In this document: positions 55,394-64,000 of the stretch, one piece after another
How positions within the stretch are numbered: position 1 is the stretch's first letter
How the letters are laid out: every line of letters begins with the position of its first letter
DNA from: Kudoa neothunni
Lineage: Eukaryota > Cnidaria
Direction of reading: 5' to 3'
Assembly (NCBI GenBank): GCA_964304625.1
Contig: OZ199839.1
Span: 7,688,001-7,752,000 of the forward strand
DNA length: 64,000 nt
Notes under the pieces: generated by a model
What the model saw: only the letters and a program-made list of their open reading frames with translations
Told to the model about the DNA's origin: nothing
Databases searched by the model: none
Made by a program: the position numbers and the translations under genes

Positions 55394-58300
55394 TTCTGTT
55401 AAGATGAGTTAATGACCTTTATTTATCACTCATTAGAATCCCCAAGAGAGTAGTTAATTATGTCTTTATATAAAAACTATCATCTCAAAGTAGATTACTT
55501 GTATTTTTCTCATAATGTTACGAACACTAACTACAACAATTTTAACAATGGCGCATCGACTTCAATAGAGGCCATCAACGGAGAGGAAGTTAAATCATGG
55601 ATGTGGATATCAAAATTTGATCTCCTTTTATTACTTAAAGGCAGACCAGTCGGGAGATGGACTCTAAAACTATTAGTATCGTTATCTGGTAAAATATTCA
55701 AAATTGTTCAAGAAGCTGGATATAACATAAATTCAGTTTATGAAGATTTGAAATCTTATTTGATTACCAGATTTGGTGAACATAAAGACAGTTATGTAGC
55801 CTTACGTGAATTCGCTGATTGCATACAAAAGACGAATCAAAGTTTGGTGGAAGTCGCTGAGGAAATCCGACGTAAAGGGGAAGGATGCTTATGTAAATAT
55901 GGATTCTTCCAGCTTGGATACAGTCCTAACAAATCAATTTATTCATGGAATCATTTTCGGACGATACCAGGAAAAATCTATGTAAAAGGGCCTGAAAATT
56001 TAGAACAGGCGTTCAATCTAGCCAAAAAATTGGAATATGCGTTACAAACAAATGGAAAGAACTGAAATTGAAATGGATTCTTCCGTAAACGTTTTAGCTA
56101 CAATAATAAGGGATTCTGAATTGTTGAATCAATAATTAAAGATAATAAGTGCCTTGGAAGCAAAGAAAAAAGAAAGTTAATCGGTTCAGTTGTGGTAAAC
56201 CTGGACATAGAAAAAATTGTTTGACCAAATCTTTTTCACAAGATAAATACTCTTGTCTTTTCTTTTTGTGCTGTGAAATTTGGGGTAAAATGGCTAAATC
56301 GTTGATTGATACTGGATCACAATCGTCTTAATGAAATATTCAATATTTAAATCACTTGTTTTAATTAAATTGTCTAAATCTAATGAAAAAATATTTTCAG
56401 AAGGTGAACAAGAGGTTTATCTTATTGGAATTGCTGAATTGAACGTTATTGAGGGATTGAATAATCGGTAGCAACAATTTATTGCATAACTGCATTTTTG
56501 GCATGGATGTCCCTCGAAAAATTGAATTTTAAAATGAACATTGTACAGAAGGAATTTGAATTGAGAAATAAATCTTCTAAGTCAATGTTGATAAAATGCA
56601 ATGATCGTGATGAAAACAAACAAACTGATTTGATTCATCATAGAATAGATATTGGTGAGCATCTACCAATTCGATATTTCAGATGAAGAATACCTCATCA
56701 CAGAAAACCAATTATGGAGGAAATGATTAATATGTTAGAACGGGAATAATTGAAAACTCTACCATCGAATGGGCTTCTAATGCCAATTTTTTCCAACGAA
56801 AAATGGGGAATTTCGATTGTGTATTGATTAAAGCAAGTTAAACATTACTGTTAATGATGTTTACCCTATACCACGTATACATGATATATTGGGATATGAT
56901 TAATGGCTCTAAGTATTATAGTGTTTTGGATTTTAAAAGGTTATTATCAAATTCCAATTCATCCAAATGATAAAAAAAGACTGCATTTTATGGAGGTTAA
57001 TGGTATATATATCAATATAAAATGATTCCATTTGGTCTATGTAACTCTCCGGCCACGTTCCAACGTTGTATGAATTATACATTGCGCGAATTTATTGGAA
57101 AGATACGTTTTTGTTTATTTGGATATATTATACTTGACAAGAGCCTGGAATTACACGAAAAGAATGTCAAAGATATTATGGATACTTTAATTAGTGCTAA
57201 TTTGAAAATTAATAGAGAACAATCAATATTTTTCAAAACCAATGTAAAAAATTCAAGGGTCACATCATTGGTAACGACACAATTCAACCTGATTCCGAGA
57301 AAACGTAACTTATAAAAAATTTTCTGGCTCCTTCAATTGTAAAGGAATTACAAAGGTTTTTAGGTTTTGAAAATTAGTAATAGAAGGTTCGTTAAAGAAT
57401 TCTCTACATTGGCAATTCCTATGTACGAGTTACTTGAAAAAGAAAACAAATAAGAATGGAGTAAACAATGTGAGAATAGTTTTAACGCTCTTAAATCGTC
57501 GTTATTCAAATCGATCCAATCGAATATGCCCAATTTCAAATATTTATTTATACTCGATACTGACGCTAGCAATGAATCAATAGGAGGAATATTGTCCTAA
57601 ATAGTTGATGGGAATTGAAAAACTGATTACATTTTCTAGTCGTTCATTACTGAACAGAGAGGAGAATTACTGCATAACATGGAAAGAAATGCTGGCACTT
57701 GTAAATTTCATTAAATATTTTAAAACATATTTGATTGCAAAAAAAATTGCTGTGAGAACAGATCATAATTCTCATAAATGGTTGTTATCATTTAAGAATT
57801 CCGAAGGTCAGGTAACAAGATGGTTGGAGCAACTCTCAGAATTTGATTTTGAAGTTGGCTATAGACCAGGAAAAGGAAAAGATCATGCGAATGCTGATTC
57901 CATATCTAGACTGCCGAATGACGTTTCGTATTCTGCAATAATGATAAGTGGACTTCCAACAGAAACTGTGAAGTCCGAACAAACGAATGATAATGTTACG
58001 AGTGAGGCTATCGATTGGTTGGAAAATAATAAAATGTCCAAACTACACCAAAATCTGAATGCAACGAATTCAATCTTTTGGATGATTAGAAAAAGTTTCA
58101 AGTTGATCGATGATGTTTTGTATAGACAAATTGACGACGGTAAAAATAATAATCCTACATTGAGATTGATTATTCCTACAAAGTTAAAAGGTTTAATACT
58201 TTCTCTGGCTCATGATGTAAAACATTTGGACATCTTGGCCATGATAAAGTAATCGAATCAATTACGGATAGATCTTATTGGCTAAATAAACGGGAAAACA

Positions 58301-58774
58301 TTAAAAATTGGTGTGAGCTGTGTTCTGAATGTGCAACTAGAAATAGAACTATCAACAAGTTTATATCTGAACTTGATACGAACAACTCAAGTCATCCAAT
58401 GGAAAGAATAACAACAGATATTATTGGACCTCTTGAGATAAAAAATAAAGGCAGTAGATTCATCCATATTGTTCAGGATTATTTTACAAAATGGGCTGAA
58501 GTTTTTGCATTGAGAAACCAAGAAGTAGTTACCGTTAGCAACAAACCCATTAAAACGTGTTTTCTAGATTCGGAATTCCAAAATATATTCACACAGACCA
58601 AGGAACCAATTTCGAATCCAACCTGATACACAATATGTGTAATCTAATGGGGATTAAAATGACAAGAACGTGTCCATATAATCAAAAATCTGATGGAATG
58701 GTTGAGCGACTAAATAGAACTATTTGCGATATATTAAGTAAATGTGTGAAAAGGCATGGTGATTGGGACGAAAT
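55394..58774 (+). mobile_element. Ty3/gypsy-like retroelement fossil, left part
   Basis: Remains of a Ty3/gypsy-type element in standard order: gag-like region (about 55460-56065), a CCHC knuckle (CGKPGHRKNC, near 56190), a protease remnant (DTGSQ), reverse transcriptase (about 56650-57360), RNase H (about 57540-57920) and the integrase zinc and core regions (58150-58774). It is clearly broken, with on the order of ten breaks, and no 5' LTR is recognisable, so it is truncated. It abuts the third tRNA-associated LINE and is interrupted by the MULE at 58775. Moderately old by its decay. Confidence 0.8.
58695..58774 (+). repeat. 80-bp direct repeat, left copy
   Basis: Matches 63462-63541 at 79 of 80 bases. 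It is integrase-coding sequence of the gypsy fossil and lies immediately left of the MULE. Confidence 0.95.
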
Positions 58775-58861
58775 GGGACAGCCATGTTTCGCCGGAATCA
58801 CGCGTGCGCGTTTTCTCGTATATAATCGGCGATGCGCAGATGTCGGCGCGCCTATAAAATC

Positions 58862-60237
58862 ATGAATAAAGAAACTAGTGCTGATTTTATTATTACCAAG
58901 ACGAAAAAAAATTATGACAAGCTTTTTTATAATGGGTTTTTTTATAATAAAGATTATAAAACAAAAGTTTGTCAGTATTGGAGGTGTCAAAAACGAGGAT
59001 GTAAAGGTAGGCTAAGAACATTTCCGACAGAACAGATAGAGAGGTTGGATACGCTAAGTTTTCATAGTCACTTAGTATCCGAGGAAGAAAAAAACAAGCA
59101 ATTTTTCAAGGATAAAATCAAGCATATCGCAGAAAATACTGTATATCTAACTAATAAAGTGTATGATATTGCAACTAATCAAGATGTCCAAAAATTGTCA
59201 AATATTCCAAAAAAGTCCGTTTATCAGGTGATTTGAGATATACGAAAACGAAAGAGTATTGATGTAAATCCTGAGACAAATCTTTGCGGATCGATAATGA
59301 CCTTAAGGAACAAAAAATTTTGTATATACGATTCTGGATCCGAGGATAGTAATAGAATTATTATTTTTACAATAGAAGAAAATCTTTCGCACCTAAAACA
59401 TTCCAAATTCTGGGTTTTCGACGGAACGTTCAAGGTTATTCCAAGAACGTTCTCCCAAATGTACACATTAATGGTCACGTTTTTAACAAAATATTACCGT
59501 TGGTGTTTATTTTAATGACAGATAGGTCGGAGAGCAGCTATGACCATATTATTCAAATTATAAGAGAGGAAGGAAACCTGGAACTTCCCAACATTATCAT
59601 AGATTTTGAGGTTGCTGCGTATAATGCATTTAAAAAAGAAACAAAACGTGATGTGCTCTTCTGCTTGTTCCATCTTGTCCAGTGCGTTAATCGAAGATTA
59701 CATAAATTGGGTCTATCAAAGTGTTATCAGGAAGATAGTGAGTTTAAACTTTTTGTCAAGTGCGTTACTTCGTTAGCCTTTGTACCGAAAGATTACGTGA
59801 AGATAGAATTTGAAAAATTACTTCTACAAGCCAAGAAAATTGAAATAAAGAATTTAAATCTATTCCTAAGTTATTTTGAGAAGAACTTCATTAATAGTAA
59901 CAAATACCCTGTTGAATCATGGAACGCTCATTCTCGAACCCTTAATGACATACCTCTAACCTCCAATAATGCAGAAAGTTTCCATCGACATTTTTATGCT
60001 AGGTTTGATCAAGCACATTCAAGTCTACTAACTTTTATTAAAAATTTACAAGAGAGACAAAGCTCAGTTGAACAAGAAGCCATGTTTTATTTATGCAATC
60101 CTAATAATGATCCTTGGAGTAAAGATGTTAAATTAAAAATGGATAAGTTGAAAGCTTTTTGTGAGAGTTACCATCGATATTATGATACATTCTTCGTTCA
60201 AGCTATTTCCAAAGAATATAACTGGTATATAGAGTAA
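58862..60237 (+). pseudogene. FLYWCH/MULE transposase, lightly damaged
   Basis: The ATG at 58862 (MNKETSADFIITK) starts a FLYWCH finger (YNGFFYNKDY, YWRC, CKGRLR, HSH). A stop at 59234 (TGA) cuts the frame; it resumes with CIYDSGSEDSNRIIIF and the first acidic block FWVFDGTFKVIPR. One base is missing near 59465, and the rest (to 60237) is open: VFILMTDRSESSYDHIIQII, IIIDFEVAAYNAFKKE (second Asp), VLFCLFHLVQCVNRRLHKLG, NNAESFHRHFYARFDQ (Glu), ending SKEYNWYIE. About 458 codons if continuous. Two lesions only, so recently inactivated. Same family as 380-1602. Confidence 0.85.
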
Positions 60238-63200
60238 CCCCACTTTCCCCTACCTGCATTTCGCTTTATAATATCTTAGTTTTTCTAATTCGTATGCTGT
60301 CGCTGATAATGAGTACAGGAAAAAATTTCTATTAAATAGAAGTTACAGGTTATCGATATTGGAAAATGTGTGATCATATGTCATTTCCATGTATTCGCAG
60401 ATCACTTGAAAAGTATCATTTTGTCTCCCTTAGATTATTTTTTAATTCTCGTTATCGCTCAATATATATTTTTCGAACATAAATTCAAACCTTTCCATGT
60501 AACAATTTTTTCTTCCTTTTTTCGTGTAATAAATCTTCCTTTCTTTTTAGCATTAAGTATTACATTTTTTCTGTAAAAATATTTTCTCCGCCTTCGCATC
60601 AATTAATACTACATTTAGATTTTTCTTAGAACAAGAATTAGTCATAGAAATAGCCAATAACTGCAGGTATTTTTATAGCAACTTTTGATTACGTTTAGAT
60701 TTTCAGGATACATGTCAGACCTTTCGCCAATCTTGTGACAACAATTTATTCTTACCTAGTTACTCTTGTTTTTTTTTTGTAAATTTAATCGATTTTTTAT
60801 TTATTAAGAATATAACAGCGTTTATTTCCAATATTAATTGTTTTATTATTCCAAATGTTTTCACTGACCTATTATTTAATTATTTAAGTTATTACAAAAT
60901 GGAATAATATAATATGAAAGATATTTATAAATTACTATAGTTATGATGTTTAAGAAAGGATAAGAATGTTTTTAACTAACTATCTCACCTATTACATACA
61001 AAACATCTTATCTTTGACAAATTCGTTAATATCGCATGCGCCTTTAGCCACCCATGGGTTTATATTAGGGGTTTTTTACTTTTAGCGTACGTATATAAAT
61101 CTGTATTCTTGTAGTTGCAATGAAATAATTTTAGTTAATAAATTTTTTATATGGCGATTATGTTAGTTTCCTGTGTTTTATTTCAGGATAATACTTTAAT
61201 CATCTATCTACAAATTGAATTTTACAAACAACTACACATACACAGATATTATTTTAAGTATTTTTTAAGGTTAATATAGATACCTTAAGCATGATTTAAA
61301 ATTAATTACATGTCAAACAAATAAATTTATAATTATCCAAAAAACTCAATTTTTGTCTTTAAATTATATGCAACATTCAATTTAAAAAAACAACATAACC
61401 GCTATTTCGCGCATATACATACATATTTATTAATTAATCTGGCATATTTTATATATTCTATATGTTAGGGAAATGGAAACGAATATATAAATTAAAATTA
61501 TCGATGGAATGATAGACCTTAAAATTTACAGATCAGAATTGTAGATTCTGCTTCAATTCCTTTATTTTCCATTCCCATGAATTTTTTTGGCTGCTGTATT
61601 GAGAAAGATAGAAGATATAACTGTATCTTATAAAATTGGCTTACCTTTATAAAATAGAAATAATCTCCCAAAAGGTTCATCAAAAAATGACTATTCCATA
61701 AATGGTAAGGCCAGCAAATTGTAAACTTAAAGCTTAGCTTTCTGGACAATGCTATAGCATAACAAAAATTTGATGGGAATGTTTAAACTTAATTTATTCG
61801 TAAAAATGATTTTTTTTTCCAGGTTTTAAATCTCGATTTATCTTTTTAACTCAAAACAAATAATATTTGATTCATTATCAATTTTTTGGTGTTAACCGTA
61901 ACATAAATAATTTATAACTAATATGTAATCAAGCAACTTTTCTGACTCAAATGATGAAAATATTTAGCTTCTAAAGAATGTGTTAATATAGTTGATTAAA
62001 TTAGAAAAAATATAAGTTTAAGAAATAATGAATTTTTCTTTGAAAATTTCTAAATTATTCAACAAGATTTGGTAATAACTAAGTTAAGTAGTTTCCATAA
62101 ATTTAAATTTGTGCCGGGGATTAATATATTAACTCCATTTAATAAATTGTTGACAGAAATTAAAGACGATGAGTTGATGGAAGATGGCATATTCAATGGT
62201 TGAACAGGTTATAAATCCGCCCTAGAGATTGATACTATCTTTTTAAATGAAATAATGAATTTATTAGATACAATCACAAATATTACATTTCAAATGTTTA
62301 ATAAAGTTAAAAAACGTAATTTTTTAATAAATAGTTGGATATAAATTTCAAAAAAGTATCACACATTATATATTCTTAAAGCGTTCATAAAATTACAAAA
62401 ATTGATCCGCGTTGCATTTTAAGTATTTTTGGACAAAGGTATAACAGGAACTCGGTTACATACTGTTCTAATCCATATAATTCACTTTATGGGGGGATAG
62501 TCAAGAATTTATTCAAAAATTGTACCCCATAAAAGTTAATAAATCTCATCGCCGGTAAATGTAGAATTCAAACTGCAGTCTAATGATTAGAAATAATTAA
62601 CAAATTATAACATTGTTACGTTCAGAGGAATTTTACTTATTAATTGTACTTGATATGGTTTATATAAACTTAAATAATAACATAAGAAATATAGGAAACA
62701 TTGCAAAAATGCATGTATGTTACTATTGTATTTTTATTAAGTGCAAACAGAATAGATCGAAAAATTGTGGTATTGATTTTATTTTATTTTATTCTAATCA
62801 TATTATTTATTATCGTTAATCATTTGTTAATGCTTGCATAATATTAAATATACAATACATATTGTATATAATTTTTATTCCTTAACATCTTTCGTATATT
62901 ATTATTAAATCTTAAGACTCAGGATAAAATTAAATTCACCCTCTCATATATATAATACTAAATGCCAAAAAATAAAACTAAAAACTTTATAAGATCGATT
63001 TTTAATGTTTATGTTTCTATTATGGTAAGTTGAATTTAAATATTATATAAAAGAACTAAATGATGCCGGCTTATAAGCGATAGTTTAGCCATCAGTGTTT
63101 ATATACCACCAAAAATAAGTGATAATATTTACATACTTTTCATCAGTTTTTAAGCATTAACATGATAACCGATTTAAATACTAATTATACAATAGGATTA

Positions 63201-63420
63201 TGAATTTTATTTTATATTGAAAACACACAAAAGCAAATAGCAACGCATTTCATTGAGAAAAGAAAAGGTATGCATACGTGTCAACTGATCTATTATAATA
63301 CACCGATTATACATTAAAAATATGAATATCTATAATACAATTGATTAATATACGTAGTTATTGCAGAACTATAATTTAAACCTACAAAAAGACTAAATAA
63401 AAAGAAACTCTAGTGTGCGC
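60238..63420. other. Non-coding 3' part of the MULE
   Basis: 3.2 kb of very AT-rich DNA between the transposase stop and the right inverted end. Only short frames such as 60370-60576 and 62613-62819, none with a family signal. It may be captured host DNA. Confidence 0.5.
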
Positions 63421-63461
63421 GCGCCGACTAATCTTTGCCTCCGGCAAAACTTGGCCGGTGG

Positions 63462-63541
63462 GGAATGGTTGAGCGACTAAATAGAACTATTTGCGATATA
63501 TTAAGTAAATGTGTGAAAAGGCATAGTGATTGGGACGAAAT
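63462..63541 (+). repeat. 80-bp direct repeat, right copy
   Basis: Second copy of 58695-58774, one base different, immediately right of the MULE end. Confidence 0.95.
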
Positions 63542-63865
63542 ACTTCCCCTGATTATGGTGGCGTACAGAGCAGCGAACCATGCTGGGACTAAACATACAC
63601 CTAATTTTCTGATGCTTGGTAGAGAAACATTCACCGATTGATATGCTTTTTGATAATTCGAAAACATTCAATAGTTTAGACAATTATATTAAAAATCTTA
63701 AAGTGAACATGAAAATGGCCCATAAATTAGCCTTCGAACATTTGAAAAATTATCAAGATAAATTCAAAAACACCTATAACAAAAAAGCATATGGTAAACT
63801 ATATAATGCTGGTTCCAAGTCTATAAAAACCCTCAATTTTACCGATAATCTCAATTCCACACAAA
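63462..63865 (+). mobile_element. Ty3/gypsy fossil, right part
   Basis: Continuation of the integrase region of the same kind of element (DWDEILPLIMVAYRAANHAG, TPNFLMLGRE) after the MULE. It stops near 63865. No 3' LTR is visible in the window. Broken. Confidence 0.75.
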
Positions 63866-64000
63866 ATGAAGTTGATTGAGTCTGTTGAATTTTTTTCCAA
63901 CAATAAAAATGTTGTTAACTTTTGCATTGACAATGGTTTAATTGCAGATAAACAAATATGTCCGAATTGTGGCCATTATATGATACTCGTGAGTTATGAT
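63866..64000 (+). CDS. Start of a Merlin (IS1595-type) transposase, cut by the window edge
   Basis: The ATG at 63866 opens MKLIESVEFFSNNKNVVNFC, then IDNGLIADKQICPNCGHYMI. An N-terminal F…GLI…CPxCxxxM zinc-binding start is typical of ISXO2-like/Merlin transposases. The frame is open to base 64000. Only 45 residues are visible, so the family call rests on this motif. Confidence 0.5.
   Translation, partial: MKLIESVEFFSNNKNVVNFCIDNGLIADKQICPNCGHYMILVSYD

Larger units (their letters stand above)
58775..63461 (+). mobile_element. FLYWCH-MULE DNA transposon inside the gypsy fossil
   Basis: Left end GGGACAGCCATGTTTCGCCG; the right end read inversely is CCACCGGCCAAGTTTTGCCG, with about 16 of 21 positions matching in the core and GCGCG-rich subterminal sequence on both sides. 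The core is the same as in the element at 260-1653. Length 4687 bp, of which only 1.4 kb is transposase. The element is flanked by the 80-bp direct repeat rather than a 8-11 bp duplication. Confidence 0.78.

Noticed and set aside
1-64000. Bacterial operons, CRISPR arrays or prophage
   Set aside because: No ribosome-binding sites, clustered genes or spaced repeats; spliceosomal introns and animal transposons throughout.

Overview
The window is AT-rich nuclear DNA of an invertebrate animal, most likely an arthropod. Evidence: two intact multi-exon host genes with metazoan relatives (a sugar transporter and a DRAM-like membrane protein), GT-AG introns of only 40-59 nt, a eukaryotic tRNA-Asn gene, and a transposon set typical of animals (piggyBac, Tigger/pogo, Merlin, FLYWCH- and ZSWIM-type MULEs, LINEs, a Ty3/gypsy relic, a tRNA-derived SINE). 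There are no operons, Shine-Dalgarno sites or CRISPR arrays. The exact taxon cannot be read from the sequence.

Layout. 1-2.2 kb: a dead FLYWCH-MULE and an unknown short ORF. 3.8-5.5 kb: intact sugar transporter, minus strand, six exons. 8.3-11.1 kb: decayed piggyBac. 12.0-13.1 kb: intact DRAM-like gene, minus strand, seven exons. 13.9-18.7 kb: SINE, Tigger and a nearly complete piggyBac side by side. 19.3-20.1 kb: Merlin remnant. 23.0-25.1 kb: two small host-like coding units (one broken, one SURF6-like). 25.7-36.7 kb: a transposon graveyard with five piggyBacs, one nested in another, and a ZSWIM3-like MULE with about 95-bp inverted ends. 36.7-41.7 kb: AT-rich DNA with no recognisable gene.

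41.7-55.4 kb is the centrepiece. An intact tRNA-Asn(GTT) gene is followed directly by a tandem stack of non-LTR retrotransposons. Element A (ORF 1775 aa) and element B (ORF 2238 aa) are both uninterrupted, and a truncated B-type third copy follows. Each full element is followed by an exact or near-exact 36-bp copy of the 3' half of the tRNA gene, starting in the anticodon loop. Both ORFs carry a reverse transcriptase (YADD), a CCHC knuckle and a C-terminal PD-(D/E)XK restriction-like endonuclease, the R2/R4/NeSL type of arrangement. They also share an N-terminal domain I do not recognise, a very long Asn-rich disordered region, and a shared 3' end. I infer a tRNA-Asn-specific element group whose insertion duplicates the tRNA 3' half and so keeps the tRNA gene whole upstream, letting elements pile up with the youngest next to the tRNA.

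55.4-64 kb: a broken Ty3/gypsy fossil, split by a 4.7-kb FLYWCH-MULE that is flanked by an unusual 80-bp direct repeat, and the start of a Merlin-type transposase at the right edge. The two intact host genes and the tRNA look like the only functional non-mobile genes; the rest is mobile-element sequence in different states of decay.
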